NCBI RefSeq assembly: GCF_904849725.1 | Contig: NC_058521.1 | Coordinates: 429,058,676 to 429,122,675, forward strand | From: Hordeum vulgare subsp. vulgare | Taxonomy: Eukaryota > Streptophyta > Magnoliopsida > Poales > Poaceae | Direction of reading: 5' to 3' | DNA length: 64,000 bases | Part shown: piece by piece, positions 23,916 through 35,277 of the stretch | Position numbering within the stretch: position 1 is the stretch's first letter | Layout: each line of letters begins with the position of its first letter | Notes under the pieces: generated by a model | The model's database searches: none | Told to the model about the DNA's origin: nothing | Seen by the model: only the letters and a program-made list of their open reading frames with translations | Program-made: the position numbers and the translations under genes

Positions 23916-24345
23916 GGGGCGTGCTACGCGTCAGGCGGTGGATTTTTTTAATAATATCCGTCAGCTCGCGAGCTGTCAGATCTGTTGCGTCGAGCGACAG
24001 AACAACTTCTTCACTTTTGCTACTTAGGCCCAGTTGCAGTTTTTCTGCAACTATGGTTTTGTTGCAGATTTTTTGGCAACAAAGATCTTATTGTAATTTC
24101 TTTTTGCAACTGAAGTTCTGTTGCAGTTTTTTTTTTGCAATTGAGATTATGTTGCAGAAGCGTCGCGTTGTCGTACTATCTAATTTTAAGGATTGAGATC
24201 CTGCAACAGAGCCGTTGTTGCGATGAGAAATTGCAACAACATGCTAGTTGCAAAAACTTCTGATGATGATCATGAGGCACGTGACGTGTAAAGAAGAGGG
24301 CAGATGCGAGCGTGCGATCCGTCGGATGATTTATAACGTTTCCCT
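23916..24345. mobile_element. Insertion of about 430 bp in the LARD 5' LTR, probable nonautonomous DNA transposon
   Basis: This segment is absent from the 3' LTR at the matching place (near 31508). TTATTTAT occurs on both sides (23908-23915 and 24346-24353), consistent with an 8-9 bp TSD. Ends are GGGGCGTGCTACGCG and CGTTATAAATCATCC-like (inverse of the right end), so terminal repeats are weak. The middle alternates TTGCAACT and GTTGCAG motifs spaced about 30 bases apart. A Mutator-like origin is possible; the superfamily is not settled. Confidence 0.5.
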
Positions 24346-26454
24346 TTATTTATCTAGCATGAACACACGCACACAACCTTGTGGGTCATATCTGCGCACC
24401 TATTTATCTAGCATGCATGCACGCACACAACCTCTGGGCCAGATCTGCTACTAGCTTGCGCAGTGTGCAATATTTGGTCCATACATTTTTTTCCGGCCCG
24501 CTACAAATTATCACTGTCCAGGATTTTATATACTTTCAAGAAATGTCATGTTTTAAAAATGGTCATATCTTTTAAACTGTGCATCGCATGCAAAAATCGT
24601 AGATATGTAGAATGTGTAGAATTTCGCATAGATTAATATTTTCCAACTCACATGCATATTTAAAATTGTTTAACGTGATGTTTGCATTAGTTTGTGTGAC
24701 AACATGTTAAGACGGTTTACTTCGTAGTTATTTAATCGTAGCTTCGTTGGAGATGAGCCATATATGTAAATGGACTAGAACGACGAGTTGAATCACGTGA
24801 ACCACTTTGATTTTCCGTTTAAAAAACATAAAATATGTTTAGGTCAGATCCGGACAGATTTTGAAGTTAACACATGGGGTCAGTTCGGAGATGCTATATG
24901 TTGTTTCCAACCTCATTTAAAATGCCTAGATAGGTAGTTTAATTAAGCTTTACCTCTTGCCATGTTTAAAAACATTTAATATTGTCGTGTACCTAAACGG
25001 GAGTGACCTAAATAATCTATATGTGGAGTTTCGTCAATATGAAAATCGTTGCATATTGAGCTTCACTTAATGTGTAGTGTTTGATTGTTGTCAATTGTCA
25101 TGCGATGCCCTGCATAATTGTATGGACATGCATCATATTAGGTTGGCATCATGTCGTGATTTTGCTGTGGTGTTATCGTGTGTTGATTGTTGTTTCGGTT
25201 TGCTTCGTCTCGATAGAGTACCACAAGCGTGTCGGAATGTGAGGATCCGTTCGACTACGTCGGTTCGTCTGCTTCACGGAGTCGTTCTTCTTCCAAGAAG
25301 GATCTCACGCAGGATGACCATTTCTCTATATACCATTACTATCAATGCCGTGCTAGTTGTTTCATTTCTTTCGTTATGAGTCACTGCCTACCACCTGTTA
25401 AATGTCAACCTCTCAACATTGCCATGAAAACCTTCAAACTTTCTACAATCTAGAAAACCATTGATTGGCTATGTTACAACTCGCTTAACCATGTAATTGT
25501 GTTTCTAGTTGCAGGTGGAGTTGTTTCCATGTGATAACATGGGTTCCTTGTTATATAACCATATAATTGCTAATTAATTTAATGCACCTATATACTTGGT
25601 AAAAGGTGGAAGGCTCGGCTTTCTAGCCTGGTGTTTTGTTCCACCTCTGTCGCCCTTGTTTCGGCTACTGGTGTTATATTCTATAATTGAGCGCTCCTAA
25701 CATGATCGGGGTTGTTATGGGGACCCCCTTGATAATTTGTCTTAGTTTAAAACTGATCTCGCAAGACCCAAGTTTGTACAACATTTGCCTAATAACTAAT
25801 GAACCACATAGGGAGTAATTAACCCGAGGAAACTTAATCAACCCCTGGGCCAGTGCTCCTCATGAGTGTTGGTCCAAAATAGAGTACTACACGGGGCCAA
25901 CCCACGACAACTTGGGTGATTTCCATCAGGCCACCGTACGCGTAGCTTATCCGTCGTGTCCTAAGAACGAGATACGCGGCTCCTATCGGGATTGTCGACA
26001 CGCCGGGTGCCTTGCTGGATTAGTTTTACCTTTGACGAAATATCTTGTGCATCAGGATTCCGGTGATGCTTTGGGTCTTCTCAGAGTTGAGGTTTTCCAC
26101 TAAGGAATCCGAGGAGATGACGAGTTTCATGATCAAGGTTGTCTATGCGGCTTGCGGTAATTTGTGATGGACTAGTTGGAGCACCCCTGCAGGGTTAAAT
26201 CTTTCAGAAAGTCGTGCCCGCGGTTATGTAGCAACGTGGAAACTTTGTTTCTTAATGGAAAACCTCAAAATGCTTAGTTGCTTGCTGCAGCCTCACCACT
26301 TAACCATACCACACCCTTTACGCTTTGCTAGACTTGATACCTTTGGAAATGAGATTGTTGAGTCACCTGTGGCTCGCAGATTACTACAACACCAGTTGCG
26401 GGTACATGTAAAGTGATATTATGGCGTGAGCGCGATGCTTGTGCTATTTGGAGT

Positions 26455-26487
26455 TTCTTCTTCTTCTTCTTCTTCTTCTTCTTCTTC
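26455..26487. repeat. (TTC)11 microsatellite
   Basis: Eleven TTC units lie in the LARD 5' LTR. The 3' LTR has about five at 33791-33805, so the tract has expanded or contracted since insertion. Confidence 0.9.
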
Positions 26488-26782
26488 GATCTAGGACGGG
26501 TTCCAGGCCGACAACCTGGGATAGCAAGGATGGATGTCATTCTTTTATCATTTGTTTTCGTCCATAGACGGACCCTGCTCTTCTTCATGATGACTGTATA
26601 CTGCTGTATTTATTTGATGTTGATGTAGCTTGTGGCGAGTGTAAACGAACTCCTTATACTCATCTTTTCAGTACATGGACTTGTGACGATATCCATTCTT
26701 GCGAAACGACGAGATGCATTTCTATCCCTATCGAGGCCCTCGCTCCAAAATAAGGATAGGATCATATCTTGGGCATTACAAG

Positions 26783-26796
26783 TTGGTATCAGTGCA
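26783..26796 (+). other. LARD primer-binding site (Met tRNA type)
   Basis: TTGGTATCAGTGC starts two bases after the LTR. TGGTATCAG matches the initiator-methionine PBS and the rest has diverged. Confidence 0.8.
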
Positions 26797-27665
26797 GTAC
26801 CGACCTAGGACCCCCCTTGATTGATCGAACTTGGCCGAGTCGAGTCTAGCATAAACTGCTTTGAGTCTAGTTATATATCGGAGAGTAGGATTCTTTTTTC
26901 TCCTCTTCTATGCTCCGGTGAGGAATGTTGACATAAGATTTTTAATTCTACTCCTCTTCCCCCTCAATTTTTTAGGATCATGCGGATATTTTTGGAATCT
27001 ATATGATGTCGATGTGATGGAGTTCTGACTTGGTGCCTCCTGCTGTGTTGATTTTATTCCCGGGAGTTGAGCTTTGGGGGATTCTTGAGCACATCATTAT
27101 CATTCAGATTTCTTAGTATCTCAGGACGAAGGATGTTCGAAATTGCTTCAATACTAGTAGTGGCGAGATAAGCCCGGCATCCCACTACTAGTGTAGAGAG
27201 TTCAGGGGTACCGCCATACTTAGTATCATTGTGATTACGAGGATCTGAGGTAGATGAGTTTCCGAGATCTGTGGTTATGTGTTGACGTATGTGATACACT
27301 GGACGGGTTAGTGTTATTGCTAGGAGTTAACTGATGGATTTTACTCCTTGTATCCGTGCACCCGATAGCATGACCAGAAAATTTTGGGAGTTCTTAGGTG
27401 GGAATTCAAGTAGTTAATCATAGGATAATCTTCCAACAGATGCATGATGTGAGGTTGGGGTTCGACATCTAGTGGATTTGTTTGTTCATGATCGTCTTAC
27501 AGCGGTTCTCGTTGTGTCTTAAAGAGTCCTTGTAGCTTGCTACGACTTAGGGACGCTTTGTATGTCGTGTGCACTGCCTTGTACATGATGGCTACTTTAG
27601 GATAGAGTCCGTGCGATCCTATCCACAAAAATATCGGACGAAATCTCTCTCATGAATTTGTTCCA
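26797..27665 (+). other. LARD leader, homologous to the G1 leader
   Basis: It aligns with the reverse complement of 18290-19148 at what looks like about 80 percent identity, with the same order of blocks: the TTTTTTCTCCTC tract, TTCAATACTAGTAGTGGCGAG, and GATCGTCTTACAG near the end. Homology stops near 27665, just before where gag begins in G1. The best explanation is retained packaging and dimerisation signals of a helper-dependent element. Confidence 0.8.
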
Positions 27666-29764
27666 GCTAGTTTCGCAAGCCTCATCCTTTGTTTTGTTGG
27701 AGTATGGTGATTCGAGTTGCTTCGATGTCAAGTGGTGAATTCATAACTTTACAAGAGGTGTTCTCATATTTTTATGGGAATGCAAATTCTTTTGCTCACT
27801 CTAGTTGTCTTTCAATTCTTCTCAACCGGAGTCGTCATGTAAATTCTTTTTCATCTCGTGTGCTTCTCTTCAAGCTAGTTCTATCCTTTTCAAGATTTGC
27901 AATATCAATCTCTCATTTCTTTTCGAAGTTCATCTCATCTGTCCCAAGTTGTCTTTGTTTTTCCCCGACCTCCCGCCCTTTTCTTCAGTGATTAAATTAT
28001 CATCCAAGTACATTTGAATTCATTGATTCATCCATTGTCTTTCCTTTTTTCTCTTATCCGGTGATTCATTATGAAGATGCTCAGTGTTAAGTTCATCATT
28101 TTTCATTCTTGTTCTCTTTTCTGGTGAATTCAGTTCAAGCTATCCGTGTTCATGATATCCTTTCATCCTTTAAATTATTTCCCATGTTGAAAATTCTTAT
28201 CAAGTCTTTCTTGTTTTTTTCATCCATCTCTAATCTATCCAGAGTGTTGAAGATATCTCAGAAGTTTCTTGTTTTCAAACCTTTCAATTATTTCGAGGGT
28301 CTCACCTCATCAAATTTCGATTTATACCAGTGCAATCTATCTTTCCAATGAATTGTTTCAACGGTGGTTTCTTTTGAGTGGGCCCATAACCCACAAGTTT
28401 CTTCCAGGCTCTTATGTGGCTCTTCTAATCTTTTCCTAAGATCTCTATTCTATTTCAACTATGACGTAAGCATGGATTCCATCGGTCATATCCCTTCTTG
28501 AATATCGCTTTCAAATTATTTATATCTTTGGCTCAACCTTTCCCAATGCATTGTTACGGAGTATTTCAGTAATTCTTGGTGGTGTTCTCCTCATCATTTT
28601 CGGCTTGGAAGACCGAAGGAGTGCTTCTCTCAATCTTGGTCCATTCTCTTTAAGATTCATCATTTTAGCTTTGTGTTATCATCTTGAATTGTTCTCGATC
28701 ATGAGTAATTCCTTCCATATCTATCCGGTGCATTTCAGAGTTGTTTACTTTTCTCGATCCTCTGATGGCCATCATTTGAGAAGATTTCTTCGTTCTCAGT
28801 TTTCAGCTTTCATCCTCAAATTCTTCTTAATTGTTGTCTCTTCGTTCGTCTCTCAATTATTCCGGCGCCTTGTTTAAGTTTTCTTTTAGGCGGCTCAAGA
28901 TCTCTTCATTCTCAGGTGTTCTCCACAATCTTTTGGTAGTACCTCAAGTATTCTTTCTCTGCATTTCAAAGTGCAATTCTTGCTCCTTTATCCTTTGAGG
29001 TGGTGTTATACCATTCTTGTTAGTGGAGGAGTCTCAAAGAGAAGTTGTTTCAAGAATGAAATATTTAAATCCACCAAGTCCTTCAATCATGGGATATTTT
29101 CAACCCATGGTTTCTTTATTGAGCTATCTTGGTTTAGACTTCACCTAAAGCTTTTCCTAAGGGTTGTTGTTATATGGTGATTATCGTTTATCCAAGTTTT
29201 CAATATATCCACTTGGTGTAAGAAGTTTTGCCTTTCTTGTTGCATCCTATCAATCCTTGTTCCGTTAGTGGCTGGTTGTCACCTCATTATTTGAGATGGT
29301 TTCCATATACCACAAAAAGCGTGTTCTTTTCATTGTTGGTTTTCCCAACAACTCCGTTCAATTATTCTTTCTAAGGGTGCTCTTCTAGTTCAATTGTGGT
29401 AGAATGTGTCATTTTCTTCTCCATTCTTTTCTTTCCAATGCTTAAGTTCCTATTCTCTTGTCCCGGAGATGTTGTGATGTTGCTCTTTTTTCAATCATCT
29501 CGGGTTGTCAAGATCATGTTTTTTCCTTGCTTGTCAATTTAGTTGGTTTGTTGTGAATCTTGTCAAGATCTTTCCATCTTATCAATTTTTTGTCCTCTTT
29601 TTCCTACCGAAGTGCTGCCGAAATTTCCTGTGAATTCTTTGATTCTTTCTCATGTAATTATTTACCTCTTTGCAATCTTCAAGGATCGTTTTTCACTTGT
29701 TTGTCAAAGAAGCAACTAAGTTTTACCTCTTGCTCTTTCTCTTTATCTTCCCCCATTTCATTCT
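27666..29764 (+). other. LARD pyrimidine-rich noncoding core
   Basis: About 2.1 kb replaces gag-pol. The plus strand is dominated by T and C (TTCTTTTC, TTCTCTTTTC and similar) with few purine runs. Frames of 70-108 codons are chance products of that composition. I see no retroviral motif. The segment is not similar by eye to any other part of the window. Confidence 0.7.
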
Positions 29765-29803
29765 TAGATCTCAGGGCAAGATCTCCTGTTAGTGTAAGAG
29801 AGT
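29765..29803 (+). other. LARD polypurine tract region
   Basis: TTAGATCTCAGGGCAAGATC followed by GTGTAAGAGAGT directly precedes the 3' LTR. It aligns closely with the G1 block at 13639-13675. Confidence 0.8.
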
Positions 29804-30980
29804 TGTGACAGCCCGAGAACGATGCTCCAGAAGATTCCCCTTTTATTCTGTTGCCGCCGCGTGATTAGATTGTTTGACATATTCATCTTCGCATCATGCT
29901 CATCATCCGCATTGCATCGACACTCCGTTACCGCCAGTTTTCAAAACTTGCATCCGTTATTAGTTCTGGTTCTCTTCGTTTTTGTCATTGACCGTTTTGA
30001 GCCCGACCACACTCGCACACGCCCACGACATCACTAAAATATTGTTTTTAAATGTGTCCAAAAAATATTCTCAGATTAGGTTGAAACTTGGCGTGCGGTC
30101 TTAATATAGTGTAGGTAGGCCGCCTGCCAGATTTCATCGCAATCGGAGTCCCTTTGATACTCGAACGGTCGACCGTAGCGACACCGTGTTCGGTTTATCG
30201 TCAGACGTTTTTGGTATTTCAAACTCTGTCACCGGGTTGCCCGTTCTCCCTCTCATCCTCGCCTAGCCCGTCGGCACGGTGCACCGACCTGCCCGTAACC
30301 TAGCCCGAAACGTCCCCCGGATCCGAATCGGGCGGTCATCACTATTAGGTCCGAATTAACCCTACTTTATAGCAAACCGTCATAGGTTTGTCCACTGGAC
30401 TCCCTAACCAAATTTTCTTGACCACTCCATCTAAATCGGAGGGTCTAGATACCCGAAAACCTAACCCACTAGCTATATGTACACTACCCCTAGTTCAATC
30501 AGACCAAACCCAAAAATTATGAGGTTTGTCCCTCCGCCGCCGGCAGCATCGCCCACCTCGGGATCTCCTCTCGATCCAGCCAGCTAGTGCATGTGTTTCT
30601 CTACAGATCCTCCGCACCGTCCACCTCGCGCCACCACCTCCCCAAACTCCAAGACCCCACGAGCCCAGCAGCAGCCAACCTCCCGCTCCTCCTGGTCCCA
30701 AGGCGAGGAGACGTTCAAGCAGGAGCTCTCCCGAGCCTCCCCGATCTTGCGCACCCTCTCCTTGCTCTACCTCCGACCAGCCTCGTCCCGCACCCCTCCT
30801 CATGCCGGCGATCCCAGCTTCGCCCCGTCTTCACCAGCCGGTGAGCCACCGGAGCCACATTCCAGGCCGGTCCCATCATGCCTCCCTTCCACTCCTTCTT
30901 CCTCCTCTCTTCCTTCTAGCCCTCTCTCTAACCTCCCAGTGCGCTCCTACTTTTTTTCTGCAGGAGCAGCAGCAGCCATG

Positions 30981-31150
30981 CAAGGACGAATTTAGGGGGG
31001 GGGACGAGGGGGGGCTAGACCCCCCCTAACAAATTGATTCTTCTACTATAATTATGATTGTTGCAGCCAAAAATATTCACTTCATATGAACTTTGCCCCC
31101 TCCATGAACAAACTTGCCCCCTCTATACATGAATGTTGGCTCCGTCCCTG
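30981..31150. mobile_element. hAT-type MITE, 170 bp
   Basis: The terminal inverted repeats are imperfect: CAAGGACGAATTT at the left and CAGGGACGGAGCC read inward from the right. An 8-bp TSD CAGCCATG flanks it exactly (30973-30980 and 31151-31158). The other LARD LTR has the empty site with a single CAGCCATG at 23541-23548. An 8-bp TSD and CAGGG-type ends are hAT features. Confidence 0.85.
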
Positions 31151-31426
31151 CAGCCATGGGAGCCCCTCGTTCCGAGTCTAGCTCACTGTCGCTGGGAATC
31201 GGCTCCCTGCGGACGGATCCGCGACCCAGCGCCCATCCCCAAGCCTCCGCCTTGCTGGTAGCTTCAGCACCGAAGCCCTAGCACCGCCGGCAGCCTACAT
31301 CCCTGCCGGTCCCATCTGTCCGCCTTAAGAATGCCCCGATCCGAACTCTGCTTTGTTTTGCCCAGATCCGTTCTGGTTGTCGGGCTTATTAGGATTGCCA
31401 TGTCATTTTTTGCACAAGCACACTGA

Positions 31427-31482
31427 TAGTCGAGTTGGCTAGCGCATCCAATCTTGTTTCTAGAGATCTTGGGTTTGACTCC
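31427..31482 (+). other. tRNA-like module in the LARD 3' LTR
   Basis: This is the counterpart of 23817-23872. The A-box-like segment TAGTCGAGTTGGCTAGCGCA is intact in its core. The B-box reads GGTTTGACTCC, one transition from consensus. Confidence 0.45.
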
Positions 31483-34098
31483 AGGTCCACGTAATTTTTT
31501 TACTCCTTTTATCCTTCTATTTATCTAGCATGCACGCACGCACACAACCTCCTGGGCCAGATCTCCTACTCGCTTGTGCAGTGTGCAATATTTGGTCCAT
31601 GCATTTTCTTTCCGGCCCACTACGAATTATCATTGTCCAGGATTTTATATACTTTCAGGAAATGCCATGTGTTAAAAATGGGCATATCTTTTAAACTGTG
31701 CATCGCATGCAAAAATTGTAGATATGTAGAACATGTAGAATTTCGCGTAGATTAATATTGTCCAACTCACATGAATATTTGAAATTGTTTAACATGATGT
31801 TTGCATTGGTTTGTGTGACAACGTGTTAAAAATAGTTTAGTTCCTAGTTCTTTAATCGTAGATCCGTTGGATATGAGCCATATATGTAAATGGACTAGAA
31901 CGACGAGTAGAATCACGTGAACCACTTTGTTTTGCCATTTAACAATAATAACATATGTTTAGATCAGATCCGGACAGATTTTGAAGTTAACACATGGGGT
32001 CAGTTCGGAGATGCTATATGTTATTTCCAACCTCATTTAAAATGCCTAGATAGGTAGTTTAATTAAGCTTCACCTCTTGCCATGTTTAAAAACATTTAGT
32101 ATTGTCATTTACCTAAACGGGAGTGAACTAAATAATCCGTGTGTGTAGTTTCGTCAATATGCAACTCGTTGCATATTGAGCTTCACTTAATGTGTAGTGT
32201 TTGATTGTTGTGACTTGCCATGCCATGCCTTGCATAATTGTATGGACATGCATCATATTGGGTTGGCATCATGTCGTGCTTTTGTTGTGGTGTTATCGTG
32301 TGTTGATTGTTGTTTCGGTTTGCTTCGTCTCGATAGAGTACCACAAGCGTGTCGGAATGTGAGGATCCGTTCGACTACGTCGGTTCATCTGCTTCACAGA
32401 GTCGTTCTTCTTCCAAGCAGGATCGTAGGCAAGATGACCATTTCCCTTGATACCATTACTATCAATGCCATGCTCGTTGTCTCATTTGTTTCGTCATGGC
32501 TCGCAACCTACCACCTGTTAAATGTCATTCTCTCAACATTGCCATGAAAACCTTAAACCTTTCTACAACCTAGCAAACCACTGATTCGCTATGTTACTGC
32601 TTGCTTAACCATGTAATAGGTTTGCTAGTTGCAGGTGCAGTTGGTTCCATGTGATAACATGGGTTCCTTGTATATCACCATATAATTACTAATTAATTTA
32701 ATGCACCTATATACTTTGTAAAAGGTGGAAGCTCGGCTTTCTAGCCTGGTGTTTTGTTCCACCTTTGCCGCCCTAGTTTCGGCTACCGGTGTTATATTTC
32801 ATAATTGAGCGCTCCTAACACGATCGGGGTTGCTATGGGGGCCCCCTTGATAATTCCTCTTAGTTTAAAACTGGTGTGGGAAGGCCCAACTTTGTACTAC
32901 ATTTTCCTAATAACTAATGAACAACATAGGGAGTAATAAACCCGAGGAAACTTAATCAACCCTCGGGCTAGTGCTCCTCATGAGTGTTGGTCCAAAATAG
33001 AGCACTGTGCGGGGCCAATCCAGGGCAACTTGGGTGATTTCTATCAGGCCGCCGTACACGTAGCTTATCCGTCGTGTCCTGACAACGAGATACGCGGCTC
33101 CTATCGGGATCGTTGACACGCCGGGCGACCTTGCTAGATTAGTTTTACCTTTGATGAAATATTTTGTGCATTGGGATTCTGGTGATGCTTTGGGTCTTCC
33201 CAAAGTTGAGGTTTTCCACTAAGGAATCCAAGGATATCACGAGTTTCGTGATCCAGGTTTTCTATGCGGCTTGTGGTAATTTGTTATGGACTAGTTGGAG
33301 CACCCCCATTAGGTTTAAATCTTTCAGAAAGCCATGCCCGCGGTTATGTGGCAACGTGGAAACTTTGTTTAACATCCGGTTCTAGACGACCCGAAGTAAA
33401 CTTAATTAGAACTTGCCACCTGAGTACGTAATCGTGACTGTTTCTTTCGTGAGCTCCTTCTGTGATCGAGGACACGGTGGGGTTATGTCTGACGTAAGTA
33501 GGTGTTCAGTATCATTCATTTGATCATCAGTAGTACACGTCCACTATGCGTAGACCATCCCCCTCTTTTATTCTTGTACTCCTAAGTTAGCCACCTCAAA
33601 TAAATGCTTAGTCGCTTGTTGCAGCCTCACTAGTTAACCATACCTCACCCATTAAGCTTTGCTAGTCTTGATACCTTTGGAAATGAGATTGTTGAGTCCC
33701 CTGTGGCTCACAGATTACTAGAACACAATTGTAGGTATAGGTAAAGTGATATTATGGCGTGAGCGTGATGATCGTGCTACTAGGAGTTCCTTCTTCTTCT
33801 TCTTCGATCTAGGATGGGCTCCACGCCGGTATCCTGGGATACCAAGGATGGACGTCGTTCTTTTATCGTTTGTTTTCGTCTGTAGATGGACCCTTCTCTT
33901 CTTCATGATGACTGTATATTCTTGTATTGATGTGATATTGATGTGGCTTGTGGCGAGTGTAAGCCGACTCGTTATACTCATCTTTTGAGTACATGTACTT
34001 GTAATGATATCCATTCTTGCAAAATGACGAGATGCGTTTTTATCCATGTCGAGGCCCTCGCGCCAAAATAAGGATAGTATCACATCTTGGGCGTTACA

Positions 34099-34645
34099 GA
34101 TCTCAAGCAAAGGGGACAGAAGTGCATACGGTGTAGGGGGAGTTGAACCGCCAATGTTGAAGTTGTCGCCCATGTCATTGAGGAAGAGGTTGTCGACTTC
34201 GGGGAAGAAGTCGTTGTTGAGGAAATCATCACTACTAGCAGTCGCGCAAGTGCGCTCCCCAAAAACCTGATCACCCTTCTCCCATACAGGATTGATGACC
34301 CACAAGTATAGGGGGTCAATTCTAGTCCTTTCGATAAGTAATAGTGTCGAACCTGACGACGAGCAGAAGGAAATGACAAGCGGTTTTCAGTAAGGTAATT
34401 TTTGCAAGCACTAAAATAGTGGTAACAAGTTTTTTGATAGCAAGATAATTATAACAAGTGACAAGTAGCAATAGTAACAATAGGTCCAGCAAGGTAGCCC
34501 AATCCTTTTGTGGCAACGGACAAGCCAAAACAATTTCTTACAATAGGAAAATCGTTCTTGAGGGCACACGGGAATTTCATCTAGTCCCTTTCTTCATGTT
34601 AGGTTAATTCGCCTTCGGTATTTTGATAATTTGATATGTGGGTGG
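34099..34645 (-). mobile_element. Athila-like Gypsy remnant (Sabrina/WHAM type): LTR piece and gag start
   Basis: On the minus strand, the LTR end is 34645-34293, finishing near CTTGTGGGTCATCA, a sequence familiar from Triticeae Athila-type LTRs. A short leader and an open frame follow (34292-34099) with EVDNLFLNDMGDNFN and STPPTPY, typical of the gag start of these elements. The expected TGGCGCC-type PBS is not present and the spot reads TTTTTGGGGAGCGC, so it has been lost. The LARD truncates the gag side and element A truncates the LTR side. It is the oldest layer visible. Confidence 0.6.
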
Positions 34646-35210
34646 TGATGGGGTTATAGCCCCAGGGTAGGGTCATAGGCCTGATCTATAAGTCCTACCT
34701 AAGGGTACCTCATTATTAGCTTAAAGGTCACAAGATACCTACCGACTGGATTAAGACAACCTCTTGTCCACTCGGTAGAAAAACACTCGGAGAATCATCT
34801 TGTACTCGATGACTGGATTCCACTCGGTGAAGACCAGAAGCCAGTCGACACAGAATACGAGAAGACACCTCAACGAGTCTAACGGTCATACGTTAGACTA
34901 CTGTAGTTATTGTCATTTATGGCATACGTTACCTGTAACGTATGCATTCAATCTCACTCATTGCACCCTTGAAGGCTGGACACTTATGAGGGGCAGCGCA
35001 CTCTATATAAGCCACCCCTCCCCTCTGGCACAAGGGTTCGCATTCTGTAACATATGTATTCCACTTGACACAAAGGCTCCATAGCACTAAGACGTAGGGT
35101 TGTTACCTCCACCGCAGAGGGGCCTGAACTCATAGAACCTTGCCGTCGCTAGGACTCTGCCCTCTACTTTCGTACCCTACTCATCTACTGCGAGGCTTAT
35201 ACCCACGATA
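34646..35210 (+). repeat. A 5' LTR
   Basis: It is 565 bp, TGATGGGGTTATAGCC to CTTATACCCACGATA. It has a TATATAA box at 35004-35010 and a perfect 11-bp inverted repeat at 34922-34945. It is related to, but clearly diverged from, the B LTRs outside the two ends, the palindrome and the TATA region. Confidence 0.9.
34922..34945. promoter_or_regulatory. Perfect 11-bp inverted repeat upstream of the LTR TATA box
   Basis: GCATACGTTAC, two bases, GTAACGTATGC. It lies about 60 bases upstream of the TATA box. It is conserved exactly in the B 5' LTR (48377-48400) and with two changes in the B 3' LTR (36519-36542). The ACGT cores resemble plant bZIP sites. A dimeric factor site is likely but not shown. 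Confidence 0.5.
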
Positions 35211-35230
35211 GTTGGCACCCACCGTGGGGT
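35211..35230 (+). other. A primer-binding region
   Basis: GTTGGCACCCACCGTGGGGT follows the LTR. The same block starts the internal regions of B and C (TTGGCGCCCACC...), so the two Tat families share PBS type. Confidence 0.75.
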
Positions 35231-35277
35231 AGGCATTTAGGCGACTTCGGACAAGTTTGCGTTTTTTCTCCTTCACC

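Larger units (their letters stand above)
23206..26780 (+). repeat. LARD 5' LTR (left about 840 bases beyond G1, off window)
   Basis: It aligns with 30640-34098 of the 3' LTR. Relative to that copy it has an extra segment at 23916-24345, a nearby partial tandem duplication of about 65 bases (24348-24440), a longer TTC repeat, and a loss of about 200 bases near 26250. The related G1 LTR retains that lost segment, so it is a deletion here. It ends GGGCATTACA. No genes: the 167- and 99-codon frames at 23288-23795 are LTR noise. Confidence 0.88.
23206..34098 (+). mobile_element. LARD: large noncoding Gypsy-type LTR derivative (Sukkula/Erika-like architecture)
   Basis: The 3' LTR is 4,295 bp (29804-34098), the internal region only 3,023 bp (26781-29803), and the 5' LTR is truncated at its left by the G1 insertion (23206-26780). 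LTR ends are TGTGACAGCCC...GCGTTACA. There is a Met-type PBS and a polypurine region but no gag or pol. LTRs of about 4.4 kb around a noncoding core of about 3 kb are the published definition of a LARD in barley and relatives. U5, PBS, leader and polypurine region match G1, identifying a G1-type chromovirus as the likely helper. Confidence 0.85.
29804..34098 (+). repeat. LARD 3' LTR
   Basis: It is 4,295 bp, TGTGACAGCCCGAGAACG to GGGCGTTACA. It contains a hAT-type MITE (30981-31150), a tRNA-like module (31427-31482), a (TTC)5 tract (33791-33805) and an ACCAC site at about 30640-30646 equivalent to where G1 entered the other LTR. Frames of 85-167 codons at 30526-31029 lie in GC-rich LTR sequence and overlap on both strands. 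They have a GT...AG layout (donor near 30840, acceptor near 30963) reminiscent of a 5' leader intron. Confidence 0.9.

Noticed and set aside
27689..29180. Serine/phenylalanine-rich plus-strand frames of 69-108 codons
   Set aside because: Composition follows directly from the pyrimidine-rich DNA; no motif.
30495..31029. Plus-strand frames of 85-167 codons as a host gene first exon
   Set aside because: They are inside the LARD LTR, one runs into the hAT MITE, and there is no protein similarity that I recognise.
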